Source: Poecilobothrus nobilitatus
Lineage: Eukaryota; Arthropoda; Insecta; Diptera; Dolichopodidae
Length of the DNA: 64,000 nucleotides
Reading direction: 5' to 3'
NCBI GenBank assembly: GCA_947095535.1
Contig: OX352772.1
Coordinates: 319,000,018 to 319,064,017, forward strand
A program made the translations under genes and the position numbers. Below are positions 42,601 to 57,700 of the stretch, piece after piece. Below the pieces are notes generated by a model. That model was not told the origin of the DNA. It saw nothing but the letters and a program-made list of their open reading frames with translations, and searched no databases. Positions within the stretch are counted from its first letter, which is position 1; every line of letters starts with the position of its first letter.

Positions 42601-45493
42601 ATTTCCATTTATTATGTTAAAAAATCAATTTGTACATATGAATGTAAATTTTGTAAAACCGTAAAACAAAAAAAAAAATAATTTAAAATAAATTATCAAG
42701 GACACCGATTTGGTAGTAATTTTAAACACCTACATGAACACATTATAAAAAATTATTTTCAGTAACGTTTCAAAGTAATCATTTTCCTTTTTTTTAATAT
42801 TATTTAAATTAAATTTTTTTTTTAACTTTCAAAGAAATGTATTTTTAGATACTTTTAGTTAATAATAAAAATATTTTTTGTTAAATGTGTATAACTTAAA
42901 AGTTATCAGAGTTCATTGTGGATAAATATAATACAAAATGGAAAATTTTATTATTTTTAATATTTTAATAAGTCCTTGCAATAAAATTAATTATGTAAAA
43001 TAAGTTTCTTTATTATCCTTATAAATAAATTGTTAATAAATTCATGATCCGTGTTAAAGCCAGCTAAATTACTAATCCCATCTTATTATTCGTTCTCCGA
43101 AATAAAATCAGATTAAAAAAGGTTTTAATATTTTTTGATTCAATGATTAGGTCTATCAGAACTGATTGGCTCAATGATTGGCTCTAATATCAGAACTTAA
43201 AATACAGTCTATAGTCTATCATTTATATTTTATAATGTTACTATCACAAGACTGTCTTTCATCTGACTGTAGGTCAGTTATGCCTGCAAATTTATTTGAC
43301 TGTATTTTATTTGACTTTATTTCATTTTACTGGATTTCTATTGTAACTAACTTTAAAATCCTCGCTGAATTATTCAGATTTGTTATTTGTGAAACAAAAA
43401 TACATTTAAGTTAAATATAAGTTAAATTTAAAGTAGATAAAGTTAAAGATAAAATTGCAATTAAGTTAAAATGAAGAAGTTAAGTATAAAAATTAGTTTT
43501 TTGTCATATTTTATTAAAAATGTTTAATTTTTTTCGAAAGCTAACAAAGATTGTGACGTTGTGAGCTGTAATCTTTGTAAGAAGACTGTAGAGCGCTTGT
43601 ATTTTTTCTTACTTCCTTATCTTATCGATGATTGGCCGTTCAGTTATAATGTGTTTAGAAGTTAAGATATTATTATTGCAGAAGGAAGAAGTAGATGGTG
43701 GTTTGTTTTTTAAACAGATATTCATTTGAAAGTAGAGTATGTCCAATTCTAAATTTTGATCGAGTTTCTTCTATTGGTCGTAGTAGGAATGCTGGAAGAT
43801 CTTTTTCTGGATTAATATGTTTGTAAAAATGATTAAAGTTAGCCCATGTGCTTAGCAATTCTTCATGTGTTATTTTATATATTATTTCTTTGGTTGTGTC
43901 TGTTTTATTGACATATTTTGATATAATTAACGGATAGTTAACAGCTCTTTTCACTGTTTCGTCTAAAAAGTTATTTCCTACAATGCCCAGGGTTCCACAG
44001 AAGTTTTAGATTTTCTTGTGTTTTGATTAGGTTGTCCCTAATTTCTCGAATAGTGTGATCGGTGTTGTTGATATTGATCACAGCATGTAGACTTGAAAAG
44101 GAATTCCTACATATTACACGTTTTTAATAACTAGGATGTTGGTTGATTTTGACTGCATTAAGAATGGTTAGCACTACGGCGGAATAAGCTGTTAAATAAC
44201 GGGATAAAGCTCTAATATCAAGGATATTTTTGTGTACATCGATAATGCTTAATGTTGTTTCTTAGAAAGACTTTCAAAAATCCGTGAAAATGAAATCCTA
44301 GCTGGGGTAATTGTTTCTTAGCCAGAATGGGAGTTTTGATATTATCATGCGATTGAGTCAATAAAAAAAAAATTGAGTTTTTTGACTTATGTACTTTTAA
44401 CCGCCAGACTAAAATCGCCTTTATTGTAAAAATTTTAAAACCTTCGGATTTTTTTAGTATTTAATAAATATTTAATAACAGTTTTTAAAAATTTTATATA
44501 ATATTATTAAAATTTATTAAAAGTTTTTGACAAGAAACTATTATCTAAAGAATAATTGAGTTTTATGTCCTTTTTCATTTTGAAAAGAACTATATATTAT
44601 ACCTATCTAATAATAAAATTCTTTTCTAAGGACATTTTAAAAGAAAAAAAAAACATGCCAATTTAAATATACATGTTTTAACATAATACATATATGTATA
44701 TGTATATATACACATCATTATAATAAGATAATATGCAATTTTTTGTTTTTATTAAAATTTAATGAAATTGTGTGTGTTTTTTTTTACCCATCCGCTTATT
44801 CTTAATATTTATTTATCTTATCAGTATACGTATATATACATATATTGGTAAATAATGCTCAAGAACAAAGTAAAAGTAAAGTAAATGAATAAAATTTAAT
44901 AACAAATATTGTTACAAGGTCTTCATTTTACACAAAAAAAAAAACATATTTTTATATAAAAGAAAATATACGAGATGCAAAAAAGCAAAGAAATGAAAAG
45001 CTTCAAAAGTACAATATACACTATTATTATATTCGATAGATATGTAATGTATATACATGCATATTTATGAATATATTTATATATATCATGTACGAGTATA
45101 TTAATAATATATCTTTTATTTTGTCATCAAAATAATAAACCATCATAAGAATATTTTGTATCAAAAAAAAAAAAATAAATAAATAAATAAATAAAATGAA
45201 AAATTATTATTGCACACGCAAATCATCACGAATGAACGATATTTTGTTCATGTATCTTTAGATAGAAAATATAATGTTGACTGCTTGTTGATGGTTCAAA
45301 GACAACTTCATATTTTATATTGTGTTGGAGTAAGAAAAGAAAAATTATTTGTGAACAGTTTTCGCATAATTTCATAAAAACAAAAAAAAAAACAATGAAA
45401 AAAAAATCAAAAAAAAAAAAAAATCTGCACAATTTTGATATCATCTTTTAGAACTTTATCAGTCGCGATATCTATAAATGTAAATCAACATCA

Positions 45494-45529
<36 letters not shown>

Positions 45530-48500
45530 AGATAATAATAATTTATAAAAAGATAATAGATATTCTTTACAATGTATATATAGTTGAGTACATACATATA
45601 TGTATGTATATAAAAGTGAATCTTTAATGGTAACTTGTAAATATTTTTGTGTTTTGTTATTTTATTTGTTTTTGTGTGTTTGTTTCTATCTATCCTGTTT
45701 TTTTTTTTTGCTCTTTTATGTTAAGTTATTTTATTATATATTTTTTTTCTGTTATATTATTCTTAAAGAAAAAAGTGTTTGCTCCTCATTTTTTTTTTCC
45801 TTGTTTTTATATTATAATATTTTCATATATAATATTTATTTATTTTTTTTTTTCCTTATGTAAGAAGTAACTTCAGTTTTGCTACTTAAATATCAAAAAA
45901 AAAAAAAAAATTCTTTAAAAAAACAAAAATGTTGTTGTCTTTCTCGTTTTATTTCTCACTTTCATTGTATCATATATTTTTTGTACTCAAACAAACATAT
46001 TTTCTTATTTTTTGGCATTGATTAGGTGCATGTACTTTAAAGGTAAAATATATATAGGTAACTTGTATCCTAACCGTTATTGTCATAATTTTTTTTTTGT
46101 GTTTTTCATATTATATTTTCCTACTGTAATAGTTATTTTGTTTTTAGTAAAAATTTTAAAAATAAGAAAAAAATGTTACTCTTATTATTATAAAAAATAC
46201 TGTTGCGTTGGGTTTCTATTATATTTTTTACTATTTTTTTTCTTATACGCTTTTTTTTTTTTATATATAATACAAAATCTGTTACTGTTATGTATAATCT
46301 TAGTATAAAAATTTGGCTAAACATAGTTGGCATCTATCTGCATATTTTCAGTAAGTATAAAAAGAAAATTTTGTAACAAAAAAATAGTTATCTTTATTTA
46401 GTTTTTTGTTTTTTTAGGGTAATCCTGTTTTGAAAGTTTATTTAAAAAATTTTGGGTATAGCAAATTTTTTAAATTTAGCAAAACGACACAATTAAAACT
46501 TTGATAAACAAATATATAAAAGTATGAAGAATATTTTAATAATAAACTAACTATAAACATAATTCTTTATTAAAATTTTAATGCAACTAAAATTAAAGAT
46601 TTAAAATAAAAGATTAAAAAATAAAATTACTTATTGAAATGAAACATTTTAATAATAATCATAACAACCTTTTTTGCTCTTATCAAATATTTACGTATAC
46701 GATGTATTTATTTATTTATTTATATTAATATTATAAATCACATAGGATTGCAATATCTCAAAACCATCGGTCACTAAGGCTATTACAGCTCGAATACTAC
46801 TATTAAATTATACACTAATATTATTTATTTTGTTTATATTATATATTATATATTTACACTAAGTTTGGTAACAAGGGGGTTTGCTTTCAATTAATAAAAC
46901 TTGCTACCTGTGCAGGTTTTGAACCCATACTCCCTTAACAAAATTCTAATTTAATTCCTAAAACCAATTTGTATATTGTTAATGCAATATACTATGCTCT
47001 ATCTAACCACCAAACATTTATTTTATTTATAGTATCCTTGTAGGAGATATGCGTGTTAAATCTCAGGTCTTGGGGATTAATATTAGTAGGATTAAATTCA
47101 ATTTTTTTGCATGGTAGTTCGTCTATAATAATGAAATAATAGGGGGACATGGTTGTGATCTTGCAACCCATACGATGCATTTTGTATTAAAAGAAAAAAA
47201 TATTTAAAATTGATTGCATATTTCTAGGCGAATATAACTAAGTTTGCAGAAATAACATTACTACTCATTATATGCAAATTTAAATATTTTTTTCTTAAAG
47301 AAATAAGAATTTATAAGATAATATTATTATTATTGAGATAACAGGATTAGAATTCTTAGAATCGATTGATTATAAACCGTTTTGTATGAATAAAAAATAG
47401 CGAGCTTAAATCTTTTGTAGGATGTATATATGTTCGATTAAAAAATGAAAAGTAATTTTCAATTCTAATCCTTTTTGTCACCTACAACCATATCTATATA
47501 TAAATAAATAAATATATTATAATGTATATATATATACCTATATACCTAGAAAATTTCAAAATTCTCATCTAATTAAAATTTTTTATTATTTAATTTTTTG
47601 TTTGGCAACTCGATTGCCTAGTGGGTAGGAACTCTAAGTGGATTGTAAACACCGAGGGAATGTGGATTTGAATTCCAACCATGTCGTAAGAAAAATTCTC
47701 TCTTGCGACATTTACACCCACGCCTGAAAAGGAAAGACTATGCGTAATTTCCTTGTCTCGAATGAATGCTTCAAAAAATAAAAAAAAAATTCCCAGTTCT
47801 ATCTAAATATAAATATTTGGTATTTACCATTTGATTTTTCTGGCACCCAACTTTAACGTACACTTTCAAAAATTAATAATAGAGTAAATTATGTAGACTT
47901 TGGAACGTACATTTGACAAATAGTATATTGCAACTCTAAAAACAAATTCCAAAAACTTATGAAAAGCCTAGAATACGCCTCTTACTAAATATACTTTATG
48001 ATTATCCTTAAAAATAATTTATTAATGAAATTTCATATATTCTTTGTATTGTATTTTTATAATTTATGCATCAGCTTATGTTGAACAGTATTCATTTCAT
48101 AATATATGACAAACGTGTTTTAAGGATGAAAACTTTCAAAAAAAAAAAAACAAAAATTAAAAAACAAAAACATAACCAAAGAAAATTTTGAATTATTTTT
48201 CATGATTATGTGTACCAACTTATATAATAGAGGTAAAAAAAAAATTTCTTTTTGTTTTTTTTTTTTTTTCTAGATATTTAATCATTTATATAGTTGTAAA
48301 TATATTGCTATTCTTCAATTTTTATTTTTCATGTTTGCATAATTTTCTTAGATACATCGTGGTTAAAAATTATAATATTTTATTTTTTTGTGATGAGAGG
48401 ATGCCATTTTTTTGTTTTTTTATTTCGGTAAAATATATAGGTAGATTATGAAAGCTGATGATGTTAGTATAAAGATAAAGAAATTTATCTTAAGTTTTGA

Positions 48501-48735
48501 AATTTTTGAAGAAAAGATAATAAAAAAAAAAACATCCTTGAATAATGTGCTCTATTTAAAATGCATATCTGTATTATTATATGTAAGTAAAAGTAGGTAT
48601 CTACTATCTGTTATTTAAATTAAATGTATGTATATAAGGTGTATATGTATATTTTTGCATATTTACATATAAAGGTGTGATAATGATTTTTTTTTTTAAT
48701 ATGTTTTTGTATCTTAGATTGTGTACCATGATAAT

Positions 48736-48768
<33 letters not shown>

Positions 48769-51700
48769 GTATAAGTAAGTGGGTTGCAGCAAATTATTAT
48801 GTTTGCAGAGGATCTATAATATACATATACTTATACGTATATAATAATATTAAAGGTTTTATATTACTTATAAACATGGAATATTATAAATGATTCTTGT
48901 CATTCTATCAGAATAAGATAATCATGTATAGTATAGATATACAAAAAAAAAAAAAGAAAAAAAAACAAGATAAAAAATAGAATAGAAATAAGAATAAAAG
49001 ATAGAAGATAAATATATTGCTTCCACCTTGAAAGAAATTTTTTTATAGATCAAATTTTCTATTTGTTTTTATTTTATTTTTTTTTTTATGTTTAGAAGCC
49101 TCATTTATTATTTTTTTTTTGTTGTTTTTACCATTTTTATAGATGATGCAAAAAAAAAAAAACGAAAAACACACAACTAGCTCATTCATATTTATTTAAA
49201 ACTCAAAAAAAATAAAAAGAAAAAACAACGAAAAAAAAGGAAAATAATGGTTACTTTACTATAATAGAATTGCTTTAATATAAAATAACCATTTTTTTTT
49301 GCGTTTTGAAAGGCACATACACAGTACATTGAATAAAAAAGAAAATTATAATACAAGTATTTATTAACTATTCATCTATATACCTATAGATATATATATA
49401 TATATATATATATATAATGTATATCCCGTGAAATTTATCTTATAAGTAAATTTAATGTGTTGAAAAGTAATCAGTAGGTTGTATTTTAGGTTATAAATAT
49501 TTCTTTAAAACAATATCTTTTTTTTTGTTGGTGCAAAATTTTAATAAGAATTTGTTTTTTTTTTTTTTTTTTTTCAAAAAGAATATTTAAATTAAAAATC
49601 GTTTATTAATTTATATAATAGGATATTTGTTTTTTTTTTTTTTTGGATTTGATATGGTTTATTTATATTTTTTTGATGTGTTTGAACTTTTTTTAATTAT
49701 ACATATGAAAATTTCGAATAATTGCATTGAATTTACAAATACAGAATATTTGATAATTATGTATGTATCAATACATGTGTGTAAGTGACAAAATGATAAA
49801 ATCCTTCAAAATCACGAAATATAATAAAAAAAAAAAAAATTGATCTATAGATATATTATAAATAAAATCAAAATTCTCATCGGATTAGAATGGGTTAAAT
49901 GAAATTTGAATTTGTAATTAAAATTACAAAAGTAATTATAAATAAAAAAAAAATCATATTATATAAAAAATACTGATTATATTCTAATTAATCTGATTTA
50001 AAATAATATAGAATAAGCTTATTATTTCGTATCAATTTTACATTTTATAATTAAGATTTAAAATTGTATATAAAAAAAGGAATTAATATACAAAATATAA
50101 TAGAATTAATAAATAATTCTACAAGAAAAAAGAAAGAAAAGTATGAGCTTAAACTTATGTTAATCCTTAAATTCTTATTTCATAATTCTTTAAAAGAAAT
50201 TTTCTTTCTATACAAATCCTTTTCTTTTTTTTTTCCACTTTTAACCCTTTTAATTCCATTACTTACAAGATAATTTTAGAAATAAATAATTTTCTTTTTT
50301 AATGGATTTCTCTGACACATAAATGTGGACAGGAAATTACACAGCCTTTTCTGTTCAGGAGTGGCTGTAAATGTCGTAAACGCACACCCATACTCCCTCG
50401 GTGTTTGCAGCGTATTTTATACCCACTAGGCCACCGAGGCCCTCGAAATAAATAATATTTTTGTATATTTTTTTTTTTTTTTTTTCTTTTTTTAGATCTG
50501 ATAAATATAACTTACAAAAAAAAAATTTAAAAATATCAGTTTACTTCTTTGTTTAATAATTAATTTTAAGATGGCCTGATTTCTTATTGTATTAATTTTA
50601 GGTTTTATATATTAATATTACAATAAATCTTTAAATGTTCCATGGTAATTTACATCCTTTTATTTATTATTTTTTGGTAAAAATTTTATTTAAAAATCCA
50701 AATTTATTTCTATTGAGTTTTAAAATAAAAACTTAACTTATCTTAACCTATCTTAACCTATAAATCTAATCTAATTTACCCTATGCTAACCTACTTATCC
50801 TAAATAATTAAAAATAATTTAAATCTTCTATGTAGGTGTTTTCTAACCACCAATAATTTCTACTAATGTTTTTGTCCCTTTCTGGTATATGCCTATCAAA
50901 TTTCAACATCGAATAATCTACGTTACGCGGAATATAGTCAATGATCTTGCACGTGGCCCGCCTATTATAATGAAATAATAAGGGAATATGGTTTTGATCT
51001 TGAATATTTTTGTATCTAAGTACACTTTATTATTCAGATATTTTAAATTTTAATTGATTTACAAAAAATATTTTTAAATTAATTATAATATTGTCTCTAT
51101 GAGGTTCTCTCCAAGATAATTGACAGAGACAGTATCCCATACTTCTCGGTATAGAGTGCAATCAGGGACTGTATCGACTTGCAAAAACGTGAGCTTTTGT
51201 GGTATAGAAATATAATAATAGCTTTAAAATATAATAATCGCTATAAAATCGTAGAGGAAAACTGTAGGAACTAGAGCTGAAAAACAGTCTTAAAATTCGT
51301 AGAGAAAAACTGTAGGAGCAATCTACACAAAAATTTGAACAATTCGGGGTCAAAAAATTTAAGGACCTTTTCGTAACTGAAAAAAGTATGAAAAACTCAT
51401 ATACGATCCAGTCAAAATTAACTGAGAATTCGATCAAGTTTCCATTTGGAATACTGCCCGCTGAAGTAGCACCTAAAGAAAATTAGAAAAGAGAGTGACG
51501 GTTTATTCAGATTCTCTTAAGAAAAAGAAGAGCCTCTGCGGCACAACATACTCTAAAACTGTAGAGTTTTATTACCAGTGAGATATATCTTTATCTCGGA
51601 ACATATTACTTTACCGAAGGTGATTTGCTAAAAATAAACCCGCATACATATCTTTAGTTTCTCAGAGAAATTATGACTGACAAAAGTATTATAAGTGAAG

Positions 51701-54700
51701 GCAAAATCCACAACATGCACTAATAGAGGGGACTCAAGGGGTCACAATTGATCTCCATCAATAGATCACAATGTTAATTATACACCCTTAAAAATAATAA
51801 TCCAATAATCTAAATCCCATGTACTCGATCTTATTTTCTATATATAAATTTTATATCTTAGAGATGATTTGGAACAAAGTTTTGCTTTTTTAAAATGTTG
51901 AACAAAGGTGATTAATGCACAATAAATTTTAAATTTTCTAAAAAATTATTTAGTTTATATTTTAAAAGTGATTGTATAATGGTATATGGTGATAAATATA
52001 ATGGTTTTAAAAATAATAATTTTTAAATTTAACTAAAAATTTCCATATCACTAAAATTCAATATAGATTTTTAAATTATACCATAAGGATTTAAGAGAAA
52101 TTTTATCATAATTTTAATTCAGTTTTTTTTATTTATTTTTTTTGATTTTTCTTAAAATCATAATATGCAATAAATTTATTTAACAGTTTCCGTTTCCTTT
52201 CATATATTGTATATACATTAAATGAAAATTGTCTGTTGATTTTCCTTTTTGTCACCTATTTTTATTTAAATAAATTTCCTTCCTGCATAATCAATTATAT
52301 TTCTTTCTTCTAATTTAAATCAAAAACAAAAACAAATAATTTATTGCCTTATATAGTTTCTATATATACTACTATACTATACTATACTATATATTATTAT
52401 ATTATATAATATGTATCTCTATGAAAAATGATTTCGAAATATTAAGAGGACTATCACGTGTTTCTAATTTAAATCTAATAAACAAATTTTTTTAGAGTCA
52501 CATCTACTGAATGAATAACTCCTTAAAAATATGTTTTGTATATGCGATCAAAATCTTCACCATTTTAAATAAATCATTTACATATTATTATTATATACAC
52601 AAGTATATAATAAAAAATATAATAAAGTATCTGATCTTATATCTATTTATTTATATATATATATATATATATACAGATAAAATATATTAGCCTTTAAGTT
52701 CTATATTTCAAGCAAATTAATTGATTTTAAATGTGTATGTTTTTTTTTTTTTTTGGTTTGTTGTTGTTGTTGCAAAAGGAAACAGTACCATAAAATTTAT
52801 AACCCTCAACAGTGACAACTTATTTCACAAAATACCCTTGAAACAAAAAAAAAAAAAATATAAAAAAAAAATAAATCTAAAATATTTTGTATCTTTTGGC
52901 TGGGATTTTACATATAAAAACTGTATTCAAAATATATTTCAATTGAAATTGAATTGACTTGAACTGAATTGGTCTGAAGTTTTTTTTTGGAGTAAAAAGT
53001 TATAGAGAAAATTTGAGATTTTCTTTACTGTTGTGTTTTCTTTTTTCCACAACAATAATTTTTAAGATTTTTTTTTTTTTTTGTTTTTATTTTTTTGCCT
53101 CTTGTCTTTATCAAATCACACGATCAAAGAAAAAACCATTTATTTTTCTTCTTGTAAATTTTTTTTTTTTATCTCAAAAAAAAAAAAAAAAACACGTATT
53201 TTCATAAATATGTGGAATTATGCGTATACAATATGAATTTAAAAAGAGATGCTACAGGTCGTATTATAGGATTCTATTAAAATATAGCTATATTTACATT
53301 AGAAAATTTTTGTTTCATGTACATATTGAATTTTTTATTACCTTTTATTTTATTTGGATTGTGGATTTCGGGAAACTGAATAGGAATTAGTAAAAATTTC
53401 TATGAAAAATCATCACTTTCGTATTTGAAAAGAATCCGTATCTTTACAATTTCTTTTTAGTAAATTCGTAAATAAGTTAAGAAGTTTAACAAAAAAAAAA
53501 AAATATATTGTTAGTTTTATAAGTTTTGTATTAATGGATTACATTAGATTACATTAGATTAGATTATATTATTGGCATATGAAAGTGATACTGCGACCTT
53601 TTTATGTAGATCTGTTGTGCTCTCCCTGTGTTATTACTACGTATTATAAATTTTGGATCCACTTATAATACTTCTATCAGACCTACTGGTTCTAAGAAAG
53701 TAAAGATCTGTATAGCATTTATTGCTAACATTTCATCTTCGGTAAAGTAATATGCTCCTAAGTGCACACATTTTGCTCGCAGTAAAGCCCCACGTACATT
53801 TTTTGTATATGTAACGTGGAATCTTTTTTTCTTCTTGATAGAATCTGCTAGTACCGTCATTTTCAATTTCAAATATAATTTAAGATAAGTTTGAAAAAGA
53901 ATTCAAGAGTTTTATTAAAGTATTTTTTTCATAAATTCAAATTAAATGCTTTAAGTAAGTATTATATAATAATATTATATAAAATTATAAAAATTATTAG
54001 AGAGTTGTTAGGTTTTCTAAAAGCGATAGTATTTTTTCTGTTTGTCCCATCATGAATTTTTAGTGCATTTTAAAAAAAAAAAATTTAATTAACTATAATA
54101 ATTATAATTCAGTTTTTAATAAATATATTTTTCTAATTAATGCTTTTTCTTTAAGATCAGTTTTAATTTTTTAAGATAAGGTTGTTGTTTTTAGTGAATT
54201 AAAGTGACACATAACTTTGTGACGAACAGTATCTTTGGATTATTCTCTCCATCCTTACCAAAAGAAAAAAAAAAAAAATTTGAAAAATAATAAATGAAAA
54301 ATTGTTTTTGCAATTTGGAAATCAAATTTTACTCTCTCATAATATGTGCTCCAAATTCACTAGATTCTTATAATTTTCGGAGGAATAAAATATATCAGAT
54401 TGAAAAGAAGGTTTAACTTCAGAATAAATGTCCCAGTTTATTGCCCCAAAAATAGAAATATTGAAAATATAGATTTGCTATAGTTCAATATATATATTTG
54501 CAATATTTGAAAATTGAGCAGATCATATTTTTAAAAGTTAGATAATATAAAAGTGAACATTTAAATATTAAAATTTTACATGACTTGTTTTACTGTTTCA
54601 TGAAATTGACACTATTTAATAGCTCAAAAAACCCTTTTTGGATTTTTTACAAGGCAGTATGATTCAATTTAAAGCTTAAAGTACTTGTCTGCATTTTTAA

Positions 54701-57700
54701 CCTTAACTATAGCACTCTTCTTGAATCTAGTACAGCATTCTCTTGATCGTTTGTGCTCTTTCTAGAATTTCTCAATAAATAAATCTCTCAAAGTAATTAA
54801 ATTTCGGTTTTACCATGTTGGTGATAAAATGATTATAGCTAATCTACTTAATAAAAATAAAACACATTATGATATATCTATGTATGAGTAACTGAGGGGA
54901 GTCAAACTATTCAAAATGCAAGTAAATTACAAATTAAAGTATCGGTTAACAAAAGTAAAAATGTGATAATGAATCGGACGCTCGCAGCCGATCTTAAAGA
55001 CGATTATGTCTTTTTTGCTCTTAGAGAGAATATCTTCAAGGACTACTTATAAATAAATTTTAATATTTTTTTTTCACAAAACTTTTACACAAAATATAAA
55101 AAAAATATTCAACTTTAAGAATATTTAAATTTTTATTTTTCTAGAATATTGACAATATCATTTCATAAATTTTTGATGATTCAATAAAATTAATACATAT
55201 CTCCTTTTAATATTTTTAAAATTATTTAAAATTTCTAATTTGTAATCAAAGAAAATCTTAGTAAAACTCCTTACATATTTATATACATAATACCTACATT
55301 ATTAATACATAACAATTTAATTAAACAAAAACTATGCCTATAGGATACCCGGATATGTTTATAGACCTTGATATTGGTCTCTGATGTAAACAAAAAAATG
55401 GTTCATTTCATTTCTCATTATACAACAAGAAAAAAAAAAGAAGAAAAACAAACAAAACATAAAAAAAAAATAAGTTTTACGTGAAATTTTATGATATGAA
55501 AACATCAATTATTTCCCACGCACGTACCAGCCACAAAATAAAATGTATAACATATAACAGTAAATACTGTAAATATTATTTGTAAGATACATACATGAAA
55601 TAAATACCACAAAAATAATTTTTTTTTTTTGCTTTTTAATACAAAAATAAAAATAAAAACTTAATATAGATACTTTTAATAAAATAAAAGAAAAATTCAA
55701 AACGAAAACACAAATTTGTTTGCATGTTTATTAAATGTTTGCACATGTGTGGGGTATTTTCTGAGTACCTATTTTGCTTCTTTTTTTTTTTTTCTTGTTA
55801 GTATAAATTTGTACCAATATACTCGTATATTGTTGTTTTTACTTTTGAAATTTCATTATGGTAAAGTAAAAAGGATATAAGAGATTAGTTTATAATATCT
55901 CAATTATGTTTTTAGATTGAGATTTTATGGTTTGGCCCACAAATAAACACAAAACAACAAAAAAAAAAAACTCAAAATTTTCTGACTTATCTTTCTTTAA
56001 AAACAAATTTGTTTGAATAATTTCAAATTTTTTAAAATGAAAATGATATTTTTTTTAAGTTTGTCTGTCTGCTTTTTTTTTGGTCATGATCCAAAACGCA
56101 AATATGGTTATAATAAATATTATAAAATTATTTAAATTAAATTTATCAACAATTATCATCAAACATTTTTTTCCTTTTTCACAATTTCACTAAGAAAAAA
56201 GAGTTTTACGGAACATTTTTTTCAATCAGTCTTATACTTCACAGATTATGTTTATTATGAATTTCATATAAGTGTAAAACGAAACTAAAGCTTAATTCAG
56301 AAGTTGTCTAAGTAATTCAGGATTATAAACCTACTGAGAAGTCGTCTAGTAGTGTTGAATTTCGTTCTTCAACTCTTAAAATAAAAAAATGTCATCCCTG
56401 TTACCTTGGATAATATTGATATTGTTGACACATATTTTAAGTTAAATTAACGGTAAAAAATTTTGTATTCTAAATCTAATTTAACAATTATTTTATTGTA
56501 TTGTATTATGTATATTGCCACAGTCACTATACTCTGGCTAGGGTAGAAGAAAAATATTTGTATTGATTTTCATATTTTTTCACTTCAAAAATTTTCTATA
56601 ATAAAAAGATACATTTAAAGTTTTAAGTATCTATGTACATATATATAAAAAAAACATTTTACTGTTATTATAATAACAGTAAAGTTTTTCAAAAAATATT
56701 TTATTCGAAAATTTATCTATTAAACTATCCTATAACCTTTTAAAGAAATCCGTGTATTTTTTAAGTGTTCTAGAAAATATTTTGACTTTTTTTTATGATT
56801 GTGTGTGTGTTTAGTTTTTTTTATAATATTGTGTGTGTGTTTAGTTTTTTTTTTATAATATTGTGTGTTTTGTCGCTTTTTCTTCTCCTAAAAAATTAAA
56901 GTTTATTTTTTTGTTTTTAAAAGCTTTTAAAATATTATGTATTATTTATGAATAGTTGATGCCTTTACTTATGATTTAAATAACATAAACACGTGAATTT
57001 TTTGTAAGTACATAGATATTATATACTTTATATCGTTTGTATATATATTATGTACATATCTAGGTTATAAAATATGAAAATAATATAATAAGTATATTTT
57101 ATTGGGTTCACAAAAAAAAAAAAAAAAAAATCAATTTTTGAGGAAATAATTTTATGTTTGTTCTAATAATGAAAACAGAATAAATTATAAGTTTTTAAAT
57201 TTATACCAAAAAATCATAACTAATATATGTAGATATTATGGTTATACATAATATCCTATATATGCATGTATGTATGAGTATAATTAAAAATGAAAATTAT
57301 AGTATAGATCATATAAATTCTCAGGTGAAATTAGAATTTAATTGGAATAAAATTTTCAAAGGGTTATAGTTTTTATAGATACATATACAATAAAAAAATA
57401 TGACTGATATGACATTATAATTTTGAAATATAACAGTTTTGAAAGAGTTTTATTTAATTGTTAGTTTTTTTTTGTTTTTAATTATGTTTTAGTGGTAGGT
57501 ATATAATTTAATAAGAACAAAAAAAAAAAAATATAATTTTGAACTTTTCAAAAATTTATGTTATTTAGATCCGGCATACGTCAAAAAAGTTCAAATTAAA
57601 AATTTTCGATTTGTTATATTTTTATCCATTATCAGGAAATAGTTTATTTGAAATGTGATAAATAGGTAGCTGCATACATGTTTTTTAAATAATTATAATT

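Noticed and set aside
45600..46333. Overlapping hydrophobic open frames on both strands
   Set aside because: They come from T-rich runs and read as Phe/Tyr/Leu repeats in several frames at once. Being open in many frames is a sign of composition, not coding.
50720..50800. Words such as ttaacctatcttaaccta, suggestive of insect telomere sequence (TTAGG)n
   Set aside because: The spacing is irregular and true CCTAA tandem units are absent. Only a short CTTAACCTAT duplication is present.
54970..55060. Small plus-strand frame [20 protein letters not shown]...
   Set aside because: Only 27 codons, with no context, no second copy and no splice evidence, so it is too short to support.
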